DNA of 64,000 nucleotides from Candidatus Chlorobium masyuteum. GTDB lineage: Bacteria > Bacteroidota > Chlorobiia > Chlorobiales > Chlorobiaceae. The notes under the pieces were generated by a model. It made no database searches. It was not told the DNA's origin and saw only the letters and a program-made list of their open reading frames with translations. The stretch covers positions 310,001 through 374,000 of the forward strand of contig NZ_JAAORA010000002.1 in NCBI RefSeq assembly GCF_011601315.1, given 5' to 3'. Below are positions 28,579 through 37,926 of this stretch, piece after piece; positions within the stretch are counted from its first letter, which is position 1, and every line of letters begins with the position of its first letter. The translations under genes were made by a program, and so were the position numbers.

Positions 28579-30992
28579 GGCAGATACATTTTATGGGCAC
28601 CGATACTTCCTGAGGTACCTTTGAGAGTATGAATGAGATGATCAAACTGTTTCAAGTCCTGATTACCTACAGCTTCATCAAGACCGGCAGTGAATTTCTC
28701 TGCATCATCAATAAAGGTTTCGAAAAGCGTTACGATTAATTCATCTCCGCCTATCTCTCTCAACTCATCGATAATTGCACTGTCAAGAATTTTTTCACTC
28801 TGTATTGTTGTCCAGAAGTCGGAACCCTTCTGTTCTGATTCAAAGTGTGTATTACTGATCATTGGTTTCTCCTCCTGAATATTGTTTTTCAGTAAAACGT
28901 TAATGGTTGCTATAAGCTTGTCCTTGAAGACCGGTTTGCAGAGATGAAAATCTACTCCGGCCTCCTTCAGATTTCGGGAGCTCTGTTCATCGTTATTTCC
29001 TGTGATTGCAATAATCGGTATGGTTTTACCGGCGCGAAAACGGAAGAAATTTTTACCGCTCCTGATGGCTTTTGTTGCTTCAATACCGTCCATAACCGGC
29101 ATGTCCACATCCATGAGAATCAGATCGAAATCCTCTTTTTCAAGCAACGAGAGGGCTTCCCTGCCATTGAATGCCTGCTCGATGTGGTAGCCATAGTTTT
29201 CAAGCAGGGCCCTCATGATTCTTCGGCTTGTCTCGTTATCATCAACCAGAAGAATTCTTTTGTTGCTGACGGTTATTTCGGATTCATACCTGTCCGGTGA
29301 GGCATCGGAAAAAAAGTATTTTTCAATAATTTTTTTTGTGGTTGCAACGCTCACCGGTTTTGCAAGTACTTCATTCATTCCGTTTCTTTCGGCTCTTTCT
29401 GTTGCCTCGGGCATCGGCAGAGAAGTAATGCCGACAATCGGTACGTCACGATAATGAAGAGCAAGTGACGGATCGATGTTCTGTGCCGAACGGATAAGTT
29501 TAACAGCACGATCTCCGTTAAGAAACGGCATTTCGAAATCCATAAAAATGAGGTCATACCGTTTTTCTGAAACCATCGCGACTGCCTGGAGACCGTTTTC
29601 TGCCTGATCGATCTGACAATGCAGTTCCGAAAGATATTTTGAGATAATCAGGCGGTTGCTGCTGTCATCATCGGTTACAAGAATCCTTTTTTTACGAAGG
29701 ATGTTTCTTTTAATCTCCCGAACGGTTTTGGAATAATACTTTGGCAGAGTTATGGTGAATTCAGTCCACTCCCCCTCCTTTGAGTTACAGACGATAGTAC
29801 CTCCGAACGAATCAACCACCCTTCTGCAGAAGGATAAACCCAGGCCATTCCCTCCTTTTTTGTTGGACGTATAAAAACTCTCAAAAATCTGCTCAATATT
29901 TTTTGCTTTTATACCCGGCCCATTGTCTTTGACCCTGATGATATTCGACAAAGCGGTTACATCAGTAGTGATCGATATATGGAAGTTATTTCTATCCTTA
30001 TAGTAAAGAGCATTTTTAAGCAGATTGAAGATGACAAAGAAGAAGAGATCACGATCTCCCAGAAAATCAAAGTTCATGCATTTTTCGAAGCTGATTACCT
30101 TTTTTTCTTTGACATCATTGTAAGGAAATCTGCTCAGTGCGGTTTCAATTGCGTTTTCGGATTTGATCCGGATAAATTCATCAACAACCACCTCTCCGCC
30201 CTGCAGGCTGGTGAGGATGGAGTCAATGATCTTGTTTGCACTGCTCAGCGTGTGCGAACTATCCTCAATGATATTATGAATATTGATGAGTCCGGAATGG
30301 CTCAAACGGTAGTAGCTTTTAGCTGCGGCATCAACACCCGGTTTTACGGGCAGTGTGTTTTGTACAGAAGCAATGGCATTGGTAATGGCATTGAGCGGGT
30401 TCCTCATCTCATGGGCGATACTGCCGCTCAGGCTTTTCATGAGAGCAATTTTCGACTTGTAGGCCTGCTGTTGCTTATGGCTGGCAATAATGCTTCCTGC
30501 AATGGAGAAGATGAAAATAGGAATGTACTCAGGTATGAAGTAGGTGAAGCTGACCCTGCCGTCAAGCGTCAGAACCGTGACATAGGCAGCCATGAATCCT
30601 GCTCCGGTCATGATGCTGACCAGGATCCGGTCTGAAATAAGCAGTGTCAGCAGGAATAAACCGGCCATAGTGGACATTGCCCATACCACTGAGAATTCGT
30701 TTTTCAGCATCATAAAGCTGAAAAAGAAAGGAATAACAATAAAGAGCGAAATGAAAAAATAGACGGGGAAAATATCTTTCAGCTTTTTGGGAATAAACCG
30801 GTAGAGTACCCAGGGGATGCTGATGAAGGCGCAGAAAATGCGCAGCGGCAGATTCTCGTAAGGTTGAGGAAAGATATAGGTCCAAATGAGATAATAAACC
30901 GGATATCCGAGAAAGCCGAAAAGGCCTACAACGCCGAGATTCGGCTCGGCATGCTCTATAATTTCTCTGGCTTTGTTTTTAAGTATCTGCAT
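28575..30992 (-). CDS. cqsS: CqsS-like hybrid sensor kinase (CAI-1-type receptor), frameshifted at the C-terminus
   Basis: 805 residues as read. Residues 1-170 hold six hydrophobic helices matching V. cholerae CqsS as I recall it (HAEPNLGVVGLFGFLGYPVY, FMMLKNEFSVVWAMSTMA), including Trp104 and Ser107. The HisKA box is SIAHEMRNPLNA with His194. HATPase motifs are NLLKNALYYKD, VKDNGPGIK and GGNGLGLSFCRR. Receiver 1 has Asp485 (IFMDFEMP), receiver 2 Asp628 (LILMDVDMPVMDG), and an Hpt domain has His788 (HLIHTLKGTSGSIG). Vibrio CqsS has a degenerate and a true receiver but no Hpt domain, so this looks like a self-contained phosphorelay. The frame stops inside the Hpt domain. No strong ribosome binding site is seen. 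Confidence 0.9.
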   Translation of the reverse strand: MQILKNKAREIIEHAEPNLGVVGLFGFLGYPVYYLIWTYIFPQPYENLPLRIFCAFISIPWVLYRFIPKKLKDIFPVYFFISLFIVIPFFFSFMMLKNEFSVVWAMSTMAGLFLLTLLISDRILVSIMTGAGFMAAYVTVLTLDGRVSFTYFIPEYIPIFIFSIAGSIIASHKQQQAYKSKIALMKSLSGSIAHEMRNPLNAITNAIASVQNTLPVKPGVDAAAKSYYRLSHSGLINIHNIIEDSSHTLSSANKIIDSILTSLQGGEVVVDEFIRIKSENAIETALSRFPYNDVKEKKVISFEKCMNFDFLGDRDLFFFVIFNLLKNALYYKDRNNFHISITTDVTALSNIIRVKDNGPGIKAKNIEQIFESFYTSNKKGGNGLGLSFCRRVVDSFGGTIVCNSKEGEWTEFTITLPKYYSKTVREIKRNILRKKRILVTDDDSSNRLIISKYLSELHCQIDQAENGLQAVAMVSEKRYDLIFMDFEMPFLNGDRAVKLIRSAQNIDPSLALHYRDVPIVGITSLPMPEATERAERNGMNEVLAKPVSVATTKKIIEKYFFSDASPDRYESEITVSNKRILLVDDNETSRRIMRALLENYGYHIEQAFNGREALSLLEKEDFDLILMDVDMPVMDGIEATKAIRSGKNFFRFRAGKTIPIIAITGNNDEQSSRNLKEAGVDFHLCKPVFKDKLIATINVLLKNNIQEEKPMISNTHFESEQKGSDFWTTIQSEKILDSAIIDELREIGGDELIVTLFETFIDDAEKFTAGLDEAVGNQDLKQFDHLIHTLKGTSGSIGAHKMYLP

Positions 30993-31257
30993 CAGAAATA
31001 CTAATCTTTATGCTTTACCAAAGCCATTATTCCGGCTGTAGATGCAACCTCTGCGTTACTTGCAAGATCATCCCGCGTCGATTGCCAGAGCTCTTGTTAT
31101 GACAGTCACTGTTATTTTTTACCAGAAACAACAGGGGGGGATAATCTCTGCCGGATTCATGAGTGTAACACCATCTCATATCGCTGATAAGCCGGCTATA
31201 AACCCTATATTTACATATATTATAGGTAATAAAAAAACACGGTAATGCGGCATATAT

Positions 31258-31806
31258 ATGTATGATACAACGAGCGTTATAAATTCTCTTTTGCTTGACG
31301 ATCTGTTTTCCGGTTATCAGGAGGTGCTGGGGGAGGATTACGATGCTTACCGGAACCACTGTCTGAGGGTTTTCAACTTCTGCTGTGCCCTTGCAAGGAA
31401 GCGGGAGGTTGACCTGGATAAAATTGCCGTTGCGGTCTTTTTTCATGATCTCGGCATCTGGACAGAGAAGAGTTTTGACTATCTGCCCGCTTCACAGCTT
31501 CTTGCCCGTAGCTATCTTGAAAAAAACGGTAAAGGCGATTGGCAGAGTGAAATAGAGGCCATGATCGGGGAGCATCACAAGCTGACCCGATACAAGGAGC
31601 ATCCGGAGTGGCTGGTTGAACTGTTCCGGAAAGCGGACTGGATAGATATGACGGGCGGATTGCTCCGCTTCAGGCTGAAGGATGATTTTGTGACCGATGT
31701 GCTTGAGGCCTTCCCCAATGCCGGATTCCACAGAAAGCTTGTGCAGCTTGCCGTTGAACGATTCAAAAGCCATCCCTTCAGTCCGTTGCCGATGATGAAG
31801 CTTTAG
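31258..31806 (+). CDS. HD-domain phosphohydrolase family protein
   Basis: 182 residues with a metal-binding HD domain: His in [15 protein letters not shown], the HD pair in [15 protein letters not shown], and a later GEHHKLTRY and [14 protein letters not shown] proteins hydrolyse nucleotides or other phosphoesters; the substrate here is not recognisable. No signal peptide. It is divergent from the CqsS-like kinase (265-bp gap with no gene) and its stop overlaps the convergent metH stop by 4 nt. Confidence 0.82.
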   Translation: MYDTTSVINSLLLDDLFSGYQEVLGEDYDAYRNHCLRVFNFCCALARKREVDLDKIAVAVFFHDLGIWTEKSFDYLPASQLLARSYLEKNGKGDWQSEIEAMIGEHHKLTRYKEHPEWLVELFRKADWIDMTGGLLRFRLKDDFVTDVLEAFPNAGFHRKLVQLAVERFKSHPFSPLPMMKL

Positions 31807-34800
31807 TCGCGTTCGTAGTCAAGTACGGGCGCCAGCCACTTTTCAGCCTCCGCGAGGCTCATCCCTTTGCGTCGGGCATAATCCTCAACCTGATCCCTGC
31901 TGATTTTTCCAAGCATGAAGTACTTTGCCGCCGGATGAGCGAAGTAGATTCCGCTGACTGCAGCTGCCGGATTCATGGCGAAGGTTTCAGTCAGGGTGAT
32001 TCCAGTGCTCACTTCGGCATTCAGGAGGGTAAAGAGCTCTGCTTTTTCGGTATGATCCGGGCAGGCAGGATAACCTGGCGCCGGGCGGATGCCCTGGTAT
32101 TTTTCCCCCGAGAGCTCTTCGGGTTTGAACGCTTCATCGGGAGCATAACCCCAGAGTTCACGGCGCACTTTTTCGTGCAGCATCTCGGCAAATGCCTCAG
32201 CCAGACGGTCGGCAAGTGCCTGCATCATGATTTTGTGATAGTCGTCCTGCTCCAGGCTGAACTGTTTGAGTGCCTTTTCTATTCCGAGCCCTGCCGTGAC
32301 GGCAAAACCGCCAATGTAGTCTTTAATACCTGAATTGACTGGTGCGATGAAATCGGCAAGCGCAAGGTTCGGTTCGCCGCCCGCTTTTTTCTCCTGCTGG
32401 CGGAGTGTGTGGAGGGTTCCGAGCAGGGTTGTGCGGCTCTCGTCACTGTAGACAGCAATGTCATCCCCTGTGCTGTTGGCCGGGAAGATACCGGCAACAC
32501 CTTTCAGGCCGAGCATCTTTTCGCCTGCTATTCTGTCGAGCAGGGCGTTGGCATCATTGAAGAGTTTTGTTGCCTCAACGCCATACTTCGCATCATCAAG
32601 AATCTGCGGGTAGCGGCCATGCATTTCCCACGCCATGAAAAAGGGAGTCCAGTCAATATAGGGGCGCAGGTTTTCTACTGTAACATTGTCCAGCAGGGTG
32701 ATGCCCGGCTTGAGCGGCTTGTAAACGGCAGAGCTGTCCCACTTGAGCGAAGGGGTGTTGCTTCGTGCTTCGGCAAGTGAGATGTAGCTTTTTGCCGATG
32801 AGCGTGAAGCGTGACTCTCCCGCAGTCCGGTCTGCTCCTCAATGAGTTTTGCGATGTAATCCGGGCTGAGTGCCGGATTGAGCAGGCTGTTGACCACCGG
32901 AACACTTCGCGAGGCATCAAGCACCTGAACCACTGTTCCTGAATAGACCGGTGCAATTTTCACTGCCGTATGCATTCTTGAGGTGGTGGCACCTCCGATG
33001 AGCAGCGGAATCTTCATACCAAGCCGCTCCATTTCACGAGCAACATGCACCATCTCGTCAAGCGAAGGGGTGATGAGTCCGCTCAGGCCGAGCAGGTCAG
33101 CCTTTTCACGCTCTACGGCTTCAAGAATCTTTTCGCAGGGCATCATGACGCCGATATCCACAACCTCGTAGTTGTTGCAGGCAAGCACAACGGCGACAAT
33201 GTTCTTGCCGATATCATGCACGTCACCTTTCACGGTCGCAAGCAATATTTTTGCTGCGGCACGGGTATCCTTGTTTTTGGCTTTCTCCTCTTCAATGTAG
33301 GGAATGAGGCAGGCTACCGAGCGTTTCATGACGCGTGCGCTTTTAACCACCTGCGGGAGGAACATCTTGCCCTCGGCAAAGAGATCACCGATGGCGTTCA
33401 TGCCATTCATCAGCGGCCCTTCTATGACCTGCAGCGGGCTCGGGTAGAGCTGGCGGGCCTCTTCGGTATCCTCTTCGATAAACTCGACAATTCCCTTGAT
33501 CAGAGCATGGCGGAGCCTCTCTTCAACCGGGGCATTCCGCCACTCGGCCGCTTTTGCTTCGGTTTTCTCGCCGCCACCCTGTATGGTTTCGGCAAAACTT
33601 ACCAGTCGTTCAGTTGCATCCTCACGGCGGTTGAGCAGAACATCCTCGACACGCAGCAGCAGTTCCGGTTCAATATCTTCATAAATGGCAAGCTGGCCGG
33701 CATTGACGATGCCCATATTGAGCCCGGCTTTGATTGCGTGGTAGAGAAACGCTGCGTGCATCGCCTCCCTGACCGCTTCGTTGCCCCGGAAAGAGAAGGA
33801 GACGTTGCTTATTCCTCCCGAAACCTTTGCATAGGGAAGGTTCTCTTTGATCCAGCGGACCGACTCAATAAAGTCAACAGCATAGTTGTTATGCTCCTCA
33901 ATACCGGTGGCAACGGTCAGTACATTGGGGTCGAAAATAATATCTTCAGGCGGGAAGCCCACCTCATCAACAAGAATGTCATAGGCACGCTTGCAGATCT
34001 CCTTGCGCCGTTCCAGACTATCCGCCTGTCCCTTTTCATCAAAAGCCATAACAACGGTTGCAGCACCATACTGCAATACTTTTCTCGCTCTCTCACGGAA
34101 AAGCTCTTCACCCTCTTTAAGGCTGATGGAGTTGACAATGCTTTTGCCCTGAACGCACTGCAGGCCGTTCTCTATAACCGACCATTTTGAACTGTCAATC
34201 ATCACCGGAACCCTTGAGATTTCGGGTTCGGAGGCGATAAGGTTGAGGAACTCTTTCATCACCTTTTCGCTCTCAAGCATGCCCTCGTCAACGTTGACGT
34301 CAATCACCTGTGCGCCGCTCTCCACCTGCTGGCGGGCAATGGAGAGCGCTTCGTCGTAGTTGCCCTCCTTGATGAGCCGTGCGAACTTTTTCGAGCCGGT
34401 TACATTGGTTCGTTCGCCGACATTGATGAAGCCGGTTGTGCTGTTGACAAAGAGCGGTTCAAGACCGGATAGCTGCAACTCATGTTTTTTTACGGGGCGC
34501 GGGCGCGGAGTCAGCCCTTTGACCGCCTCGGCAATCGCCTTGATATGCTGGGGGGTAGTGCCGCAGCATCCGCCTACAATATTAACAAAGCCGGAGGTGG
34601 CAAAGTCGGCAATCTGCGCAGCCATATACTCCGGAGAGTCGTCATACTCTCCGAACTCGTTTGGCAGACCAGCATTCGGATAGACGCTCACCAGACTTTC
34701 GGCAATACCTGAAATTGATTCGATAAAGGGGCGCATCTGCTTTGAACCGAGGGCACAGTTAAGGCCGATGGAGAGCAGGTCGGGCATGTGGGCGATGGAG

Positions 34801-35489
34801 ATCCAGAAGGCCTCGGTGGTCTGGCCGGAGAGGGTACGTCCGCTTGCGTCCACTACCGTTCCGGAGACCATGACCGGGATGCGGAGCCCGGTGCGATTGA
34901 AGAACTCTTCGATGGAGAAGAGTGCCGCCTTGCAGTTCAGGGTATCAAAAACTGTTTCAACAAGCAGCATATCGACGCCAACCTCCATGAGCCCTTCGAG
35001 CTGGAGGGTGTAGTTATCGACCACCTCCTCGAAGCTGACAGCCCGGTATCCCGGATTGTTGACATCCGGTGACATAGAGAGGGTTTTGTTGGTCGGGCCG
35101 ATTGAGCCGGCAACAAAACGGGGTTTATCAGGAGTTCGCGCAGTGTACTCATCCGCCGCTTTTCGTGCAAGCTTTGCCGCTTCTACGTTCAGCTCCTTTA
35201 CCAGATGTTCAGCACTGTAGTCTGACTGGGAGATCGGATTGGCATTGAAGGTGTTGGTCTCTATAATGTCTGATCCTGCTTCAAGAAAGTCGCAGTGCAG
35301 TGCATAGATGATGTCGGGGCGTGTGAGAACAAGAATATCGTTGTTACCCATAAGCGGATGCGAGTGGGAGGCAAACCTCGCGCCCCGGTAGTCCTCTTCC
35401 TGTAATTTATGGCGCTGGATCATGGTGCCCATTGCACCATCGAGAACAAGGATACGCTTTTCGAGCAGGGTAAAGAGAGTGTCTTTCAT
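31803..35489 (-). CDS. metH: Cobalamin-dependent methionine synthase
   Basis: 1228 residues, the full E. coli MetH length. It transfers a methyl group from methyltetrahydrofolate through cobalamin to homocysteine. The homocysteine domain has [16 protein letters not shown] and Zn cysteines in GLNCALG and GGCCGTTP. Then come a pterin domain ([20 protein letters not shown]), the cap, the cobalamin domain with His758 in GDVHDIGKN, and the SAM-dependent reactivation domain ending with [18 protein letters not shown] looked upstream for a cobalamin riboswitch and saw none. Confidence 0.97.
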   Translation of the reverse strand: MKDTLFTLLEKRILVLDGAMGTMIQRHKLQEEDYRGARFASHSHPLMGNNDILVLTRPDIIYALHCDFLEAGSDIIETNTFNANPISQSDYSAEHLVKELNVEAAKLARKAADEYTARTPDKPRFVAGSIGPTNKTLSMSPDVNNPGYRAVSFEEVVDNYTLQLEGLMEVGVDMLLVETVFDTLNCKAALFSIEEFFNRTGLRIPVMVSGTVVDASGRTLSGQTTEAFWISIAHMPDLLSIGLNCALGSKQMRPFIESISGIAESLVSVYPNAGLPNEFGEYDDSPEYMAAQIADFATSGFVNIVGGCCGTTPQHIKAIAEAVKGLTPRPRPVKKHELQLSGLEPLFVNSTTGFINVGERTNVTGSKKFARLIKEGNYDEALSIARQQVESGAQVIDVNVDEGMLESEKVMKEFLNLIASEPEISRVPVMIDSSKWSVIENGLQCVQGKSIVNSISLKEGEELFRERARKVLQYGAATVVMAFDEKGQADSLERRKEICKRAYDILVDEVGFPPEDIIFDPNVLTVATGIEEHNNYAVDFIESVRWIKENLPYAKVSGGISNVSFSFRGNEAVREAMHAAFLYHAIKAGLNMGIVNAGQLAIYEDIEPELLLRVEDVLLNRREDATERLVSFAETIQGGGEKTEAKAAEWRNAPVEERLRHALIKGIVEFIEEDTEEARQLYPSPLQVIEGPLMNGMNAIGDLFAEGKMFLPQVVKSARVMKRSVACLIPYIEEEKAKNKDTRAAAKILLATVKGDVHDIGKNIVAVVLACNNYEVVDIGVMMPCEKILEAVEREKADLLGLSGLITPSLDEMVHVAREMERLGMKIPLLIGGATTSRMHTAVKIAPVYSGTVVQVLDASRSVPVVNSLLNPALSPDYIAKLIEEQTGLRESHASRSSAKSYISLAEARSNTPSLKWDSSAVYKPLKPGITLLDNVTVENLRPYIDWTPFFMAWEMHGRYPQILDDAKYGVEATKLFNDANALLDRIAGEKMLGLKGVAGIFPANSTGDDIAVYSDESRTTLLGTLHTLRQQEKKAGGEPNLALADFIAPVNSGIKDYIGGFAVTAGLGIEKALKQFSLEQDDYHKIMMQALADRLAEAFAEMLHEKVRRELWGYAPDEAFKPEELSGEKYQGIRPAPGYPACPDHTEKAELFTLLNAEVSTGITLTETFAMNPAAAVSGIYFAHPAAKYFMLGKISRDQVEDYARRKGMSLAEAEKWLAPVLDYERD

Positions 35490-35671
35490 TCTTTATGCAT
35501 GACTGCGTTTTTTTGAAAAAGAGGATACAGGTTGCCAATATACGATTAACTCTATAAATCTGCCTGCTCCGGCTGTGACGAAGGCACAGATTTCACTCAC
35601 TTTCCGGTGCGCTCTCTAATTCAATGTGTAGTGATTACTTTTCGTGAACGGTTTTATTCTTAAGCCCCGGA

Positions 35672-35698
35672 GGTGCTACCAATTTAATCGCGGTGCCC
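35672..35698 (-). repeat. Partial ATATTGGTAG-type repeat at the esterase stop codon
   Basis: On the minus strand AAATTGGTAGCACC follows immediately on the esterase stop, matching the constant tail of the repeats at 37512, 38862 and 46070. Its 5' side is esterase coding sequence without the symmetric stem, so this is a degenerate copy. Confidence 0.5.
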
Positions 35699-36343
35699 TT
35701 CCAGCCATGAGCGAATCAGTTCTATGCCACTGTCCGATATCTGATGCGCAACCGGGTACTCCCGATAGATCAGCTTATCAATATTCTGCTCAAGCCATGC
35801 ATTCGCGGCACGTCCTTTGGCAATCGGCAGCACTTCGTCAAAGAGGCCGTGCATCAAGAGAAAAGGAATCTTGCGCAGGAGAAGCAGGGCTTTTTCGGTC
35901 GGCATATTTTTTTCGGGGAGCTGACCGCTGAGTGCAATCACTCCGTGGAGCAGTTCCGGAGCGTTGAATGCGGTCAGGTAGCTCATCACCGTGCCCTGGC
36001 TGAATCCCATCAGAAACACCTTCTCTCCTGCCGGTCGGTACTCATCAATAAGTTCTTTGACGAAGCCGATCAGTTGATACAGGGCCCGCTCTGCGGCGGC
36101 ATGATCAACAATAATGCCGTTCTGGGTAAACTCCAGCGGGAACCATCCGTACATGCCGTAATCCATAACCTGGGGTGCTCTGGGGCTGATGTAGCGGAAT
36201 TCGGGCGGAAGCGCGGGAGCGATCTGGATCAGATCTTTTTCATTGCTGCCGTAGCCGTGCAGCATAAGAACGAGTGGTGCATTTTCCAGTTTTTCCGGAG
36301 CCTGTTCCATGTAGGAGAGTGAGAGCTCTTTTCGTTGAAGCAT
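35684..36343 (-). CDS. Carboxylesterase/lysophospholipase-type alpha/beta hydrolase
   Basis: 219 residues, the small acyl-protein-thioesterase/YpfH-like family. It has the oxyanion HGYGSNEKDL, nucleophile Ser in GFSQGTVMSYL, the acid in LMHGLFDEVLPI and the His in YPVAHQISDSG. No signal peptide, so probably a cytoplasmic esterase. It is 15 nt downstream of mnmA on the same strand. A repeat-element tail abuts its stop codon. Confidence 0.87.
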   Translation of the reverse strand: MLQRKELSLSYMEQAPEKLENAPLVLMLHGYGSNEKDLIQIAPALPPEFRYISPRAPQVMDYGMYGWFPLEFTQNGIIVDHAAAERALYQLIGFVKELIDEYRPAGEKVFLMGFSQGTVMSYLTAFNAPELLHGVIALSGQLPEKNMPTEKALLLLRKIPFLLMHGLFDEVLPIAKGRAANAWLEQNIDKLIYREYPVAHQISDSGIELIRSWLEGHRD

Positions 36344-36358
36344 AGGAAAGATTACAGT

Positions 36359-37444
36359 TTACTGATTGGATTCGTGAATGACTTTGGTAATAAATCCTCC
36401 GCCGAGCACTTCGCTCTCCCGGTAGAAGACCGCAGCCTGTCCGGTTGAAACACCGTTTTTCGGTGCATCAAAGGTAACCGAAGCAGCATTGTCTGCGAGA
36501 GGCTCAATGGCACACGGGGTCTCTTTATCCCGATAGCGGATTTTCCCCAGAGCAGTGACTGGCGCGTTCAGCTCTTCAATCCCGATCCAGTTGAGCCCTG
36601 AAGCGATGAGCTTGGTTGTTTCGAGCGATGATTTTTGGCCAACATGGATTCGGTTGTGTTCCGGGTCAATTTCTGTGACATAGAGCGGTACTTTGGCCGC
36701 AACTCCGAGACCACGGCGCTGGCCGATGGTGTAGAAGGGGTAGCCCCGGTGTTTCCCGATAACGTTGCCTGCTTCGTCCACAATCTCACCGCCTGAAACC
36801 TTTTCTGTAAGGCCGGGTATTGCTCCCTCCAGATAGCTGCAGTAGTCGTCCTGCGGCACAAAACAGATCTCCTGGCTCTCTTTTTTCTCCGCCGCCCTGA
36901 CGCCGAATTCACGGGCCATGCTGCGCACCTGCGGTTTGAGAAACTCACCGAGCGGAAGCAGGGTTTTGGCAAGGTCGCTCTGCGAGAGCATCCAGAGAAA
37001 ATAGCTCTGATCCTTTTCCGGGTCAACGCCTTTATAGAGCCGGGAACGGCCATCGCTGAATGAGGTGGAGGCAAAGTGGCCGGTAGCAATAAAGTCGGCT
37101 TCGAGCAGTTTCAGCCCTTCAAAAAGCCCGAACCATTTGATCTTCTTGTTGCAGACCATGCAGGGGTTCGGTGTCCGGCCTCCGAGATAGTCATCATGAA
37201 AGTAGGTGATCACATCCTCCCTGAACTTCCGGCTGAGGTTGAGCGTCAGCACCGGAATCTGAAAATCGGGATGGTCGCTGATGATGAGCGGAGAGGGTTG
37301 GAGTGAGGGGCTATCCTCAAGAGAGTCAAGCACCCTGATGTTCAGTCCCGTAACCGCATAGCCCGCTTTTTTAAGCAGGCAGGCCGTCGTTGCAGAGTCC
37401 ACTCCGCCGGATATGCCGACAACAACTTTCTTCTTTTCACTCAT
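36359..37444 (-). CDS. mnmA: tRNA-specific 2-thiouridylase MnmA
   Basis: 361 residues. It forms 2-thiouridine at the wobble position of Lys, Glu and Gln tRNAs using ATP and a sulfur relay. It has the PP-loop VVVGISGGVDSATTACLL, the catalytic Cys95 in TPNPCMVCNKKIKW and the second redox Cys194 in ESQEICFVPQDDYC, then the beta-barrel C-domain (GGFITKV end). An extra Cys98 gives a CxxC at the active site. It heads a likely two-gene unit with the esterase. Confidence 0.96.
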   Translation of the reverse strand: MSEKKKVVVGISGGVDSATTACLLKKAGYAVTGLNIRVLDSLEDSPSLQPSPLIISDHPDFQIPVLTLNLSRKFREDVITYFHDDYLGGRTPNPCMVCNKKIKWFGLFEGLKLLEADFIATGHFASTSFSDGRSRLYKGVDPEKDQSYFLWMLSQSDLAKTLLPLGEFLKPQVRSMAREFGVRAAEKKESQEICFVPQDDYCSYLEGAIPGLTEKVSGGEIVDEAGNVIGKHRGYPFYTIGQRRGLGVAAKVPLYVTEIDPEHNRIHVGQKSSLETTKLIASGLNWIGIEELNAPVTALGKIRYRDKETPCAIEPLADNAASVTFDAPKNGVSTGQAAVFYRESEVLGGGFITKVIHESNQ

Positions 37445-37462
37445 AAGTCACCACTATTAATT

Positions 37463-37511
37463 TATTGCGCGATTCGATTGCTTCGTTGGGCGGTGCTCGA
37501 AATCCTTTACC
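37463..37511 (-). repeat. Half copy of the long palindromic repeat (family 2)
   Basis: On the plus strand GCGATTCGATTGCTTCGTTG followed by GGCGGTGCTCGAAATCC matches the reverse complement of the 3' half of the full copy at 59962-60072. It lies upstream of mnmA. Confidence 0.65.
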
Positions 37512-37565
37512 AGCCCCGACTGCATCGGGACTGTGCTACCAATATTTCGCCCCTCCGGGGCTTGA
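37512..37565 (-). repeat. Hairpin plus ATATTGGTAG repeat (family 1)
   Basis: On the minus strand the unit reads GCCCC-GGA-GGGGC, then GAAATATTGGTAGCAC, followed by a second hairpin (CCCGA/TCGGG, 5-nt loop). The gap 37445-37905 contains these two repeats and otherwise no gene. Confidence 0.8.
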
Positions 37566-37926
37566 AAACAAAACCGCTCATGACAATTAATAGAAGTGAC
37601 TGTAAGTTCCTCATTCTCGTGTAGGTAACTCCTGCGGGTCAATTAATTTGTCAAAATCTCAATCGTGGTTTTGAGTGCGAAACCGAATTGGCTGAAACTT
37701 ACATCTTTTTCCCGATTTATCCGGCACACCACTTTTTCCGTTTCGCCCGGCAGTGATGGTGTATATTTTTGATAACCTCAGGCGGTTAGTTACATTAACA
37801 GAAGTATTTCCGGGATAGTGCTGACAAGTGTTCGCAGTCCTGTTGATATGATTTTGAAAGTGTCTGCTTCGTCTGAAACAGGCAGATCAGTCTAAGCAAT
37901 TTTAGGTGTTTTCTGGAATCAACGCC

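Noticed and set aside
28560-28600. Programmed -1 frameshift in the CqsS-like kinase
   Set aside because: The bases around the frame change (ATG TAT CTG CCA TAA) form no slippery heptamer and no strong downstream stem is visible; mutation or error is simpler.
35490-35683. Cobalamin or SAM riboswitch upstream of metH
   Set aside because: I saw no B12-box-like sequence or the expected multi-stem architecture in the 194 bp.
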